Shown here: positions 19,437 to 28,613 of the stretch, piece by piece | How the letters are laid out: each line of letters starts with the position of its first letter | Numbering within the stretch: position 1 is the first letter of the stretch | NCBI RefSeq assembly: GCF_018343535.1 | Contig: NZ_JAGYPF010000001.1 | Location: forward strand, 806,001-870,000 | Direction of reading: 5' to 3' | Source: Neobacillus rhizophilus | GTDB taxonomy: Bacteria > Bacillota > Bacilli > Bacillales > Cytobacillaceae | Length of the DNA: 64,000 nt | Made by a program: the position numbers and the translations under genes | The notes under the pieces: generated by a model | Seen by the model: only the letters and a program-made list of their open reading frames with translations | What the model was told of the DNA's origin: nothing | The model's database searches: none

Positions 19437-20264
19437 TTAAATTTTTTTTGTCTTTTGCAACACATAATAATAGATTGATGATTGATCACTTTTCCTCAAG
19501 GCTGTTGCCATCCAGCCTCTATTAAAGTAATGGGTGAATACCTCCCGCGTCCGCATCCTCCACTCTAAGGCGAGAGACATCCGCTGAATTTTAATTTCCT
19601 GGATATTACCCGGAACTGGAACGTATAAAAGCTCTGCATTATTTCCGTAATCAAGGTGTACGGACTCTGGCACAGGAAATCCCTGCTCGTCATAGATCAC
19701 ATTTATCAATCGTGGGACGTCACCAGTTTCGTTCACATCAAGGATCACTTCAACCCTTTCTTCGGCAATTCGCCATTCCACTAAAAACCGGTCAGACGGC
19801 ATTCCTGCATTAAGAACGTCGGGCATATCCCCATAGCAATTTTCAATATATTTCCTACAAACCCCGCCTAACTTGCTTAAATTCAAATATCCGTTTACGG
19901 TTTCAAGTGGATCATATGTCCACTCAATATGCTTGTAGCCTCTTTCCAAAGCAACTTCCCGCTGCTTTCGTTTTAATTTTTCACCGATCCCGATTCTTCT
20001 ATAATCAGGATGTATCCCCATACTATGTGAGCATAAATAGACATTCGATCCGTTAAATCCCGGAAAGCTATATTGGAAACCAATTAGTTTTTCATCCAAG
20101 AAAGCTCCTATGACCAGCCCTCCGTTTTTTACTACTGCAACATAATGGTTGACAGGGACGGGATCATCATCTCCCCAAACAATCCGTTCAAGGTTGGTGA
20201 CCAAAGCCAGTTCCTCGGGTGTAGTTATTGTTCGTAAAGAAATCGTTTCTGTTATTTCTTTCAA
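19437..20264 (-). CDS. GNAT-fold acetyltransferase-like protein (COG3375 type)
   Basis: A 275-aa protein with an N-terminal GNAT domain. The acetyl-CoA-binding region reads HSMGIHPDYRRIGIGEKLKR, that is, RRxGxGxxL with an Ile. The following stretch HIEWTYDPLETVNGYLNLSK and the phrase MPSDRFLVEWRI are typical of an uncharacterised GNAT subgroup. The C-terminal 100 residues are an extra domain. The start is TTG behind AGGGAAA, since no ATG is near. Single gene between two terminators. Substrate unknown. Confidence 0.85.
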   Translation of the reverse strand: MKEITETISLRTITTPEELALVTNLERIVWGDDDPVPVNHYVAVVKNGGLVIGAFLDEKLIGFQYSFPGFNGSNVYLCSHSMGIHPDYRRIGIGEKLKRKQREVALERGYKHIEWTYDPLETVNGYLNLSKLGGVCRKYIENCYGDMPDVLNAGMPSDRFLVEWRIAEERVEVILDVNETGDVPRLINVIYDEQGFPVPESVHLDYGNNAELLYVPVPGNIQEIKIQRMSLALEWRMRTREVFTHYFNRGWMATALRKSDQSSIYYYVLQKTKKI

Positions 20265-20322
20265 AAATTTCCCTGCTTTCTAAAAAATTTTTGTATACCC
20301 ATAAGTTAATTTTGAGTATACC

Positions 20323-20354
20323 AAAAAGACTGAGTTCGTGTCTCAGCCTTTTTT
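20323..20354 (-). terminator. terminator overlapping the pirin stop codon
   Basis: GGCTGAG / CTCAG-CTT type stem with U-run on the minus strand. The TGA of the pirin gene (20343-20345) is part of the stem, so the gene ends inside its own terminator. Confidence 0.88.
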
Positions 20355-21041
20355 CATTTCTATTAGCAGGATATGGGAGGTTTCATTTGAATTAATCTGA
20401 ATATCCTCTTCAACAATTTCAAGAGCATCTCTTGTATTTAAAGTTAGAGTATTTATGGTAGAGTTTCCTTCGATTTGCACCAAATAGGCTTGTCTTCCTT
20501 CACTAACTGGAAAACTGATTTCTTTGCCTGCTTCAAGTTCCAATGAATAGATATTTGCATCCTGGTTTATTTTGATTGGGGCATCCCCTTCCTTACTTGA
20601 AACCATATGAAGCCACTCGTTGTGCCGGTCTTCCCAATTAAATCGGTAATCTCCATAGTTTGGTTCATACCCCGCCCTATCTGGGAGAATCCAGATTTGC
20701 AAAAATCGTAATGTCTCGCTGCCAAGATTGTGCTCGCTATGGAAAACACCTGTCCCCGCACTCATATATTGGACATGGCCGCGCGTAACCGTATTTTTGT
20801 TTCCCATACTGTCTCCATGTGTAAGATCTCCATTCACCACATAAGAAACTATCTCCATTTCTTTATGCGGGTGAAGATTAAAACCAGTACCGGGTGCAAT
20901 CAAATCGTCATTGATGACTCTCAACTGCCCGAAATGGATATTTTTCGGATTATAGTACTCTGCAAACGAGAAATGAAAAATACTATTTAGCCAGCCTAAA
21001 TTACTTCTTCCCATGTTTTCGTTATCTAATTTTCTGAGCAT
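20343..21041 (-). CDS. pirin-family protein
   Basis: A 232-aa double-cupin protein of the pirin family (YhaK/YhhW-like). The metal-binding motif FNLHPHKEMEIVSYVVNGDL is near residue 55-75, and GTGVFHSEHN near 100 supplies the remaining His and Glu. Start at 21041 behind AAGGAGG; an in-frame upstream ATG at 21059 lies before the ribosome site. Bacterial pirins include quercetin dioxygenases and redox sensors; the activity here is unknown. Confidence 0.92.
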   Translation of the reverse strand: MLRKLDNENMGRSNLGWLNSIFHFSFAEYYNPKNIHFGQLRVINDDLIAPGTGFNLHPHKEMEIVSYVVNGDLTHGDSMGNKNTVTRGHVQYMSAGTGVFHSEHNLGSETLRFLQIWILPDRAGYEPNYGDYRFNWEDRHNEWLHMVSSKEGDAPIKINQDANIYSLELEAGKEISFPVSEGRQAYLVQIEGNSTINTLTLNTRDALEIVEEDIQINSNETSHILLIEMKKG

Positions 21042-21244
21042 GTCATTGGCCTCCTTCATTGCCTCAAATAAAACCTCAATTTAAATCATTTCGAATTCGA
21101 GATAATTCTAGTACTTTTCAAACTGTTTGTCAAATCCTCCAAAATCCTCACAGGATTTAAAACGAACGGATATAAAGGCATTCTTATTTTGAAAAAAATT
21201 AAATATATTGTCTTATAGCTTTCATTAAAGGGGTGTGGACTTTC

Positions 21245-22075
21245 GTGAAGAAAATAGCTGTTGCCATTATTCATGGGATAGGCAGACAAGATAAGAACTT
21301 TGCTTCAGGTATGATTGGCATGCTAAAAAAGAATTTTTCCAAGAAATTAGGAAATTTGGTCACAGACCCTTCTTCCCAGCTGATATTCCAGCCAATACAA
21401 TGGTCGGAGGTATTAGAGGACAGAGAGCAAGAACTTTATGAAAAAATCGTTTTGAATCACAATTTGGATTATCAAAAACTTCGTCATTTTATTATTCATT
21501 ATTTGGGAGATGTCATCGCCTATCAGCCTGTGGAGTCGGCAAAGCATAATTACGAAAGAGTCCATGAAAAAATTGCTGAAAATCTCCATGAGCTTGCTAA
21601 TAATGCAGGCGGGAGTGCCCCATTATGCGTGATTTCCCATAGTTTAGGGTCGGTCATCACCAGTAATTACTTCTATGATTTACAGAATAGGCAAAATGAA
21701 TTTTCACCATTAGAAAACGGTGACACCATTACGCTTTTTTATACATTAGGTACGACCCTTCCATTGTGGAGCCTGCGTTATTATAATTTTGACCGACCCA
21801 TTAAAATCCCTTCTCCTAAACTGAAAGAATTCTATCCTGGCCTAAAAGGTGAATGGATTAATTTTTATGACAAAGACGATATTCTTGGCTATCCATTACA
21901 GCCGATCAATGACATTTATAAAAATGCGGTGACGGAGGATAGGCAGGTGAACGTAGGAAATATTTTAACAAGCTGGAACCCTTTGTGCCATACGAGTTAT
22001 TTTAGAGACAAGGATGTAATTGAAGGGATTGCGGATGGATTGGTTCGGACGTGGAGGCATATAAATAATCGGTAG
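21245..22075 (+). CDS. alpha/beta-hydrolase-like protein
   Basis: A 276-aa protein beginning VKKIAVAIIHGIGRQDK (GTG start, AAAGGGG about 11 bases upstream). IIHGIG matches the oxyanion strand of lipases. CVISHSLGSVITSNY gives a Ser nucleophile in SHSLGS near residue 133. A late HTSYF could supply the catalytic His. It has no signal peptide, so it is probably cytosolic. It resembles uncharacterised esterase/lipase-like proteins. A tandem-repeat array starts 44 bases after the stop. Confidence 0.8.
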   Translation: MKKIAVAIIHGIGRQDKNFASGMIGMLKKNFSKKLGNLVTDPSSQLIFQPIQWSEVLEDREQELYEKIVLNHNLDYQKLRHFIIHYLGDVIAYQPVESAKHNYERVHEKIAENLHELANNAGGSAPLCVISHSLGSVITSNYFYDLQNRQNEFSPLENGDTITLFYTLGTTLPLWSLRYYNFDRPIKIPSPKLKEFYPGLKGEWINFYDKDDILGYPLQPINDIYKNAVTEDRQVNVGNILTSWNPLCHTSYFRDKDVIEGIADGLVRTWRHINNR

Positions 22076-22118
22076 TTTGTAGTGACTCGTAAATTCACTT
22101 TGTTTCATAGGTTTGGTC

Positions 22119-22640
22119 GTTATGATCCCTTCATAACCACCGGACCTTCTATTTTGTCCTCCTTTAGGCGTTATGAACTCCTCATAACAACCGGAACTTA
22201 TTTTGGCTTCCCCCCTCAGGCGTTATGAACCCTTCATAACGACCGGGCCTTCTATTTACTTCCTCCTTCAGGAGTTATGAACCCTTCATAACGACCGGAA
22301 CTTCTATTTGCTTCCTCCTTCGGGAGTTATGAACCCTTTCATAACCACCGGACCTTCTATCTACTTCCTTCTTCAGGAGTTATGAACCCTTCATAACGAC
22401 CGGAACTTCTATTTGCTTCCTCCTACGGTCGTTATGATCCTTTCATAACGACCGGGCCTTCTATTTGCTTCCTCCTTCGGGTGTTATGAGCCTTTCATAA
22501 CGACCGGGCCTTCTATTTGCTTCCTCATTCGGTCGTTATGAACCTTTCATAACGACTGAAGCCCTTATTCTTTTCCTCCTTCGAGTGTTATTAGCCCCAT
22601 AACGCTTTAACATTATAATTTCTTCTTCAGGCGTTTTAGA
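22119..22640. repeat. tandem array of 52-bp repeats with internal hairpin (array 1)
   Basis: The unit starts GTTATGA-ACCCT-TCATAAC, a 19-base inverted repeat, and continues with ACCGG-CCTTCTATTTGC and TTCCTCCTTCGG. Copies begin at 22119, 22170, 22222, 22274, 22326, 22379, 22431, 22483, 22535 and 22587. Spacing is 52 bp, with one 51 and one 53. The first nine are well kept and the last is degenerate. No reading frame is maintained. See the 37.2 kb array, which has the same period. Confidence 0.95.
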
Positions 22641-22898
22641 TTTTACAGAACAACCGCATCTTCTTTCTAAACAGCTTCTATCGGATAAAACAATTCCTAA
22701 CTGAAAAAAACAAAAATGCTCTTTCTAAAAAAAGCAACTGGAGTATGAAATCACGAATAAAAACCAAATTCAAGCCATTTAAATGCGTCAATTCCACTAA
22801 AAGAGATGAATGACTTCCAGCCGTTAATAAACGAAATCAATCACCAGAAAAATGTATTATTAGGAGAATCCTCACACGGAACCCTATCATAATAATGT

Positions 22899-23074
22899 TG
22901 TACATAAATAACTTGGTACGTCAATGACATGGAATAGTTCATGCAAACATTGATATACCCACTTTTTGTTTATCTTAGTCACTAATATTACTCTGTACAT
23001 AATTATTTGAGAGGGATTATTAAATTAATAGCGTATCGAGAAATATTGTAATTGATTTGAGTGTACATAATTAA
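22899..23074. promoter_or_regulatory. three TGTACATAAnTA motifs
   Basis: TGTACATAAATAA at 22899-22911, TGTACATAATTAT at 22994-23006 and TGTACATAATTAA at 23062-23074. They have the same orientation with unequal spacing. They may be binding sites for an unknown regulator. Confidence 0.35.
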
Positions 23075-23156
23075 TCACGTTGGGTAATGCTAGAGTGAAA
23101 TACCTTTGAATAAGAAAATTAACAATATTGTTATCACAATTCATTAATATTATTAG

Positions 23157-23212
23157 AGGGGGACATAGCCCAGCGGGAGGCGTCTCCGCAGGATAATAGT
23201 CCGAGGACCCTT
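23157..23212. other. GC-rich structured patch, possible RNA or repeat remnant
   Basis: A patch far richer in G+C than its surroundings. It contains GCGGGAG-GCGT-CTCCGC (hairpin with one bulge) nested between GGGGAC and GTCC, followed by GAGGACCC. No known RNA family is recognised. Confidence 0.4.
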
Positions 23213-23412
23213 AGAAATAAATTGTTACCTCCATTAAACTATAAACCTTCACATTTAATTTGAGGTAAAATATAACAAGGGGAAAATGATTTAACTTAAA
23301 TAATAACCACCTCAATTTTTACCAATCATTTACCAATAGAACAATAATTGAAAAAGCAATATAAACTTCGCCGTTTAGGCACCATTTAAATTGTTATAGG
23401 GGGATTAATGTT

Positions 23413-24493
23413 TTGTATTGCTGCAAAAATTGTTTTGAAGATGAAATATTAATCGAGTTTATTAGAGAACAAGGGGAACAAGGAAATTGTGTTTATTGTG
23501 GGGAAGAAGACACACTTATTGTTGGACTAGTTGATCTTTATTATAGTTTTTTTGAAAAACTGTTGACCTACTATCAAGAAACTCAACATGGTGAACATTA
23601 CATATATCAAATACATGATGATCCATCTGATTTTGGTAACAATCTGTTTCAATTAGTTCAAGATGATTGGGCTATATTCCCTGATGAATCAGGAGAATCA
23701 TTATTCTTTGATATTATGAATATTAGCCGTGACTATGAAATCGATGGGCAAATTGATGAATCAGTACTGTTTTCAAGAGCATCTGCTTCTTTCTCATATG
23801 TCGATGGTTCTTCTTTATCGGAAACTTTTTCTTTACAAATAATTAAAGAAAATAGATTTTTCCCAAGTAAAGAGTTAGATTATTTTTATAGTACAGATTC
23901 CCTTTTGGATGAAATTGAAGAGTTAATTAAACAATATATGACAGAGGTTAGCCCAGATCAATCCTTTTACAGAGCACGTATAGGTCACTTTACGGAAAAT
24001 AAGGATCTCCAAGCCCCTCCTTTTGAAAATATCCTTAGAGGTGGTAGAGCGAATCCCGTTGGTATTTCGGTTTTATACTGTGCTTATACGGATAGAGACG
24101 GCCCTATCGGAAGTAAGGCCATGGAAAGGCTCAGAGGTAACGGTTGCAACAGTAAGAAATAACCAAGATTTAACTCTAATTGATTTATCAAAAGTTAAAC
24201 CGATTATGTCACCATTTCAATTTGATGATATAATGTCTGAGATTCGCAATAGGAATTTATTATTAAAGTTGCAAGAAATATTATCACGACCAGTAGATCC
24301 TAATAAATCAGAATTAGAGTACATTCCATCACAATATTTAACAGAATTTATTAAATCACTGGGTTATGATGGTGTGATATTTAAAAGCTCGTTAGGAAAA
24401 AGTAACAATATAGTTATATTCAATCAATCAAAAACAACAATTACTGAATTGAATTATTATGATGTTACAAATATAGAAGTTAGTTTTGATTAG
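23413..24493 (+). pseudogene. RES-domain protein with HEPN/RES N-terminal region, frameshifted
   Basis: The first frame (TTG start at 23413, AGGGGG 10 bases upstream) has an N-terminal Cys cluster (YCCKNCFEDE and NCVYCG) and an acidic middle part. It then has the start of a RES domain: SFYRARIGHF, PPFENILRGGRANPVGISVL. Reading then fails. The rest of the RES domain (TALSEVRPWKGSEVTVATV, LTLIDLSKV) is in another frame from about 24098 to 24493. The shift lies at 24091-24101, between the conserved Arg and Glu, and one extra or two missing bases would explain it. RES toxins degrade NAD+. As written this gene should be inactive; a sequencing indel is the alternative. Confidence 0.85.
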
Positions 24494-24517
24494 AAAAAAA
24501 TTATGGAACATAAACGT

Positions 24518-24544
24518 AAAAAAGGCTGAGATTCAGCCTTTTTT
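24518..24544. terminator. bidirectional terminator between RES gene and gajB
   Basis: AAAAAAGGCTGA / TCAGCCTTTTTT, a 12-bp perfect stem with a 3-base loop, serving both convergent genes. Confidence 0.95.
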
Positions 24545-26465
24545 AATCTTTTATATTAACAATATTCCATCCTACTTTTTTAAGTTCCTCTTCATTACCA
24601 TCAAGGGTTTCTTGTCTCATTGCTAAACAAAGGAAGTGAGTAGGCCTGGTTAACCCTACATAAGCGACACACAGAGCATTAGTCTTTTCTTTTCCTTTAA
24701 GTTTTGTATGGTTTTGTTTTAAATACTCCACTAAGTGAAATAGGTCATATTTTTTATAAAACGTCTCTAAATAAAGGGTGGCTGTGTGGGTTTCCCCTTT
24801 TACGTTATATACCGTATCCAGGTTTATTTTAACCTCTCCCTCGAAATTGCCTACAACATGAGTATAGGTGTTTATTTGCTCAGTTTCTTTTGTACTATCC
24901 TTTTGCTCGCTAATGTGTTTGGTAGTGCAAAAGTCTTTAAGATCTTTCGTCACCTGTTTACTACCTTTCAAGTAAGGAATAAATTTACAGGTTATAAATT
25001 TGGCTAATTCTTCATGAATTTGTTGCCCATTTTTTGTATTTAAAATCCATTTTGCGATCCTTTTGTTTAGATTAATAACTAATTGTTCGTTTTTCTCTGC
25101 TATGGTCTGTAAAAGTGATTTATCAGAATACCATTTATCTTTATTCTTAATATTTTCAATCCTCGTTGCATGCAGCAAGGAATTGATTAAAAGTCTACGA
25201 TATTCATTAACGTTTGGGTTATCAATTTGATTAATGGCAAGTATGTATTCGTATAAGGAACTATAACTTGTTCTTGACCTATTATTACTACTCTTATTAA
25301 AGGATGGATAATAGCTGGGCAGTGTTATTTTACCTTCGGAATGTAACTTGCCTACTCGACCAACTGCCTTAAAGACCTTCCTGTTATTTTGATGTAGATT
25401 ATTCTCTATAATCAGATCTGCGAAGGTTGGCAATACTTTTTCTATGTTATTATCCTTGAATACAATTATGGTAGGTTTAATATTTTGGATAGTCTCATTA
25501 CCTCTAACACCTTGCGGATCCACACATACTTTCTCAATACATTTTGCAATAGCAGGTGAAAATCTCTTGCTCTCGGATATGGAAAGGGCCCTCTTATCTG
25601 GCTTCCAGCTTAAATCGTCGCTTGAACTTTCAAAAATCGCTTGATTTGTATCTCCAATCCTTTGAATTGTTACTAGACTCTTATCAAAGACTTGATTTAG
25701 CAATTTCATTTGAATCGGAGAAGTATCTTGCATTTCATCCATATATAAAAATTTAAATCTTGTGGAGATTAGGTCACGAATTTCTGGGAATTCTTTTATA
25801 AATTTAAATGCCATAACATATGCATCTCGATATGAAAGGATGCCATTCTCTAAGAGATCTACTTTTAAATCTTTTAAGTATTGATAAGTGTCTGTAGCGT
25901 TACTGTAAACACCTTCTAATTTTTTTGCCCCCAAATATATAATTCCGTCATCTTCAAAATCAAAAACGAGCTTTTGACATAGGTCTTCAAGTGGAAATTT
26001 ACGTTCTATATTTTGTCTAAATCTCCATGGTATTTTATAAAACAATTTTTTAAAATGCTCAATGTATGTATCCATATCAATACTATAAACATTACCATGA
26101 TAAAAATGTTTATACGAAGGAATTGCCAAATACTTATCAACAAACACTTGTATAGTTGAAATATGGTTGGGATATTGAAACAGCCTGCTTCCCTCTTGTT
26201 GTGAACTTCTACCTTTGATTTCATTTACTCCCACATTTGTATGGGTTAATACACAAATTCCCCTATTGTTTTCAAGTGGAAGTTTCTTTTCAAGAATTAA
26301 TAGTTTGGCAATTAAAGAAGTCGTTTTCCCACTTCCTGGACAAGCTTTAATGTCGACTGTTTCTAGATTTTTTATGACAGTCCTATGGCTTTCGTTAAAC
26401 TTACTCCCGTCAGGAAAAAGAATTGTTTCAATATTATCTATATCCTCATTGGTAATCTCAATCAA
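24543..26465 (-). CDS. gajB: Gabija-type UvrD/Rep helicase
   Basis: A superfamily 1 helicase of 640 aa. Motif I is ACPGSGKTT near residue 42; motif Ia is LTHTNVGVNEIK; motif II is LYMDEMQDTS near 242; motif III is RIGDTNQAIFESS. The later motifs VYNVKGETHTA and CVAYVGLTRPTHF stand for V and VI. The start was set at TTG 26465, with GGAGGTGG 5 bases before it inside gajA; the ATG at 26492 has no ribosome site. The 8-base overlap with gajA gives coupled translation. Together they form a two-gene Gabija phage-defence module. Confidence 0.85.
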   Translation of the reverse strand: MIEITNEDIDNIETILFPDGSKFNESHRTVIKNLETVDIKACPGSGKTTSLIAKLLILEKKLPLENNRGICVLTHTNVGVNEIKGRSSQQEGSRLFQYPNHISTIQVFVDKYLAIPSYKHFYHGNVYSIDMDTYIEHFKKLFYKIPWRFRQNIERKFPLEDLCQKLVFDFEDDGIIYLGAKKLEGVYSNATDTYQYLKDLKVDLLENGILSYRDAYVMAFKFIKEFPEIRDLISTRFKFLYMDEMQDTSPIQMKLLNQVFDKSLVTIQRIGDTNQAIFESSSDDLSWKPDKRALSISESKRFSPAIAKCIEKVCVDPQGVRGNETIQNIKPTIIVFKDNNIEKVLPTFADLIIENNLHQNNRKVFKAVGRVGKLHSEGKITLPSYYPSFNKSSNNRSRTSYSSLYEYILAINQIDNPNVNEYRRLLINSLLHATRIENIKNKDKWYSDKSLLQTIAEKNEQLVINLNKRIAKWILNTKNGQQIHEELAKFITCKFIPYLKGSKQVTKDLKDFCTTKHISEQKDSTKETEQINTYTHVVGNFEGEVKINLDTVYNVKGETHTATLYLETFYKKYDLFHLVEYLKQNHTKLKGKEKTNALCVAYVGLTRPTHFLCLAMRQETLDGNEEELKKVGWNIVNIKD

Positions 26466-28347
26466 TGTTTCCACCTCCTTGGGAAGTAGCATAGTTTATT
26501 GCATTTACAAGGTATTTAATATATTTATCTTCCAAAATCAGCTTTTTTAACCCTTCTTTATCTTCGTATTGTCCAAGTAAACTCGCAAAACATTGTCCGA
26601 TAATTGCTTTGGAAATCTTATTTTGCTTTTTAGTGATGATGTTTTTGTATATATCATATGCTATTTGATATTCATTGTATCTTTTTGCATTCCATTGGGC
26701 TTCAAGGATTTTTATCTCTTCTTCGACCGTTTCATTTTTCTTATCTGTTAAACCATATTCATCGCTATTTTGAATCTTTTTTGCTTGTAAAACTGCCTTA
26801 ATCAGTAATGGTCGGAGCCCACTCAGGGCTATATCATGTTCTAATGTCCAAAATGGTGAAATGAATGTTTTAACCATTTGGCCATCTATCCTCTTCTTAA
26901 TACTACTTACCTTCTCTGTCCGTTTCTCATAAAAAGCTGTATCTAGTTTCTCATCACCTATATACTTTTCAGTATCAATATCTAAGTCAGTTATACATGC
27001 TACAGGGATTGCAAATTGACCCTCTTCAATATTCTTGCGTCTAAAAATTCTTGAGTACCTTAAAAAGGCCGTGCTACCGACATTTAAAACGGTTACGCCG
27101 TACTGCGAAAGTGGTTTGTCTATTACCCTACTTAATGCTGGAATGATCAGGTTCTCTGCATCACCCTCAACCATTATCACTCCCTGAGCAAAAAACATAT
27201 CAGCTTTTGTTGCATCCAAGAATCGTTCTAAAAATAGATAATCCCCTATTAAAAGTTCTGTTTCGTCTGGCCGCATTGAAAAAATATTTTCATTGTTACA
27301 AATAAAAAGATTTTCTAATTTTATTTTTGACGACAATCCTGTGCTGTGTGTGGTTAATAAAAGTTGAATGTTCGAGTTTTCTGCTTCTTCCTGTAAATAT
27401 TCAATAAGTCTTATTTGAGCTTGGGTATGTAAATGAGCCTCTATTTCTTCAATTAACGCTAACTTCAATCCATCGAATTTTTCCCTTTTTAACAATAAAA
27501 GTTCAGCAGCTATAAACAAAACATTGTGAGAACCTAAACCTGGTTTTTCACTTGAAAACTGCAAACTTAGTCGTTCCAAGATATATCTTAGCTTTAAATC
27601 CGATACTTTGAATCCTGATTCAAGTACATTGTTTTTATTCGAGAATTTTTCAAGGTAAGTGTTGATATCCTCTAAAAGATTTTTACCTTCTTGATCTGGC
27701 AGTTTTCTCTCATCTGAATCTTTTCCTTTAAAATATAAATCTATTTTATTATTAGCTTCCCTGAAAGTTTCGATTAAAAAGTGGGAATCTTCATTTTCGA
27801 AAGCAGAATGGCTACTCAGTATTTGGGATAATCTTGAGTTTTTTCTTGGTGCGAGTTCAGTATTGGCATCTCTTAAGGGTTTTAAATATGTGGCTTTTAT
27901 ACGATTTCTAACCTCGCTGTTTAATAACTTTGCACCCTCACCCATACCTGCTTTAACATCATAAAAGATCTTCTTTCCTTGCCTTCTTGCGTTATATGTA
28001 AGATGGAGTATGTACTCCGTTTTGCCATTATTCTTTTCAAATGACAACCATTCTAACAGATGTTTAGCTTCATCCAATGATATTTCTCGAATGACACAAG
28101 AGATCTCAACTGTAGTAGCCCTATCTCTTTCAGACGTGGAGCCATTTGGAAAATGAAAGTCATCGATCTCTATTCTATTAAAATCGTTACTTTGAGTACC
28201 AAGCACTAATTTAATTGCATCTATAACAGTTGTTTTCCCAGAATCATTTTCCCCAACAAACAAATTGAACCCTTTATTTAAGTTTAATTGAAGACCAGGT
28301 TCCCCGAACTTACGAAAGTTCGTTATTGATACTTCTGAAAGATACAT
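26458..28347 (-). CDS. gajA: Gabija-type OLD-family ATPase/TOPRIM nuclease
   Basis: A 629-aa class 2 OLD protein. The N-terminal ABC-type ATPase has FVGENDSGKTT (Walker A, residues 31-40), LALIEEIEAHLHTQAQ (Walker B region near 300) and LLLTTHSTGLS (H-loop near 335). The TOPRIM nuclease has VEGDAE near 393-398 and ITDLDID near 452-458. AAAGGAG precedes the ATG. It is slightly longer than the characterised B. cereus GajA (about 578 aa). In Gabija this protein nicks DNA and is held off by nucleotides in the healthy cell. It is upstream of and coupled to the helicase gene. Confidence 0.87.
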   Translation of the reverse strand: MYLSEVSITNFRKFGEPGLQLNLNKGFNLFVGENDSGKTTVIDAIKLVLGTQSNDFNRIEIDDFHFPNGSTSERDRATTVEISCVIREISLDEAKHLLEWLSFEKNNGKTEYILHLTYNARRQGKKIFYDVKAGMGEGAKLLNSEVRNRIKATYLKPLRDANTELAPRKNSRLSQILSSHSAFENEDSHFLIETFREANNKIDLYFKGKDSDERKLPDQEGKNLLEDINTYLEKFSNKNNVLESGFKVSDLKLRYILERLSLQFSSEKPGLGSHNVLFIAAELLLLKREKFDGLKLALIEEIEAHLHTQAQIRLIEYLQEEAENSNIQLLLTTHSTGLSSKIKLENLFICNNENIFSMRPDETELLIGDYLFLERFLDATKADMFFAQGVIMVEGDAENLIIPALSRVIDKPLSQYGVTVLNVGSTAFLRYSRIFRRKNIEEGQFAIPVACITDLDIDTEKYIGDEKLDTAFYEKRTEKVSSIKKRIDGQMVKTFISPFWTLEHDIALSGLRPLLIKAVLQAKKIQNSDEYGLTDKKNETVEEEIKILEAQWNAKRYNEYQIAYDIYKNIITKKQNKISKAIIGQCFASLLGQYEDKEGLKKLILEDKYIKYLVNAINYATSQGGGNID

Positions 28348-28516
28348 TTTTCCTACTCCTTTTATGCTATTATTATCAATTTTATCTATTATTTGGAACT
28401 TAGTAAATAATTTGTCATTTTTCGAAAAAGATTGTAATATTGTTAAATTTGGTACGGAAGGTTTTTAAATATCCAACAGAAATAACCTCGTTCTCTCCTT
28501 TTTTAAATATTCTATG

Positions 28517-28546
28517 AGGATATACTGAGCAGCATCAGTATATCCT
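28517..28546. repeat. orphan 12-bp hairpin upstream of gajA
   Basis: AGGATATACTGA and TCAGTATATCCT form a perfect stem with a GCAGCA loop, then GTTTTAG on the plus strand. It lies 170 bases before gajA and 68 bases before the zinc-ribbon remnant. It is either a leftover terminator or an operator. Confidence 0.6.
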
Positions 28547-28613
28547 GTTTTAGCAGCAATGACGTTCGGCATCCTATAAGGTTTATTGCGAATAATACGT
28601 TTCTCTTGAATGC

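Larger units (their letters stand above)
22641..23412. other. long AT-rich intergenic region at the island edge
   Basis: No gene recognised over about 770 bases. It contains three copies of a TGTACATAA motif (22899, 22994, 23062), one GC-rich structured patch (23157-23212) and the upstream region of the RES-domain gene, including AGGGGG at 23398-23402. Confidence 0.6.

Noticed and set aside
22119-22640. CRISPR array
   Set aside because: The repeats are directly tandem with no unique spacers, and no cas genes are present.
23408-23450. ATG at 23408 as the start of the RES-domain gene
   Set aside because: It is in a different frame and gives a short product. The frame with the Cys cluster begins at TTG 23413.
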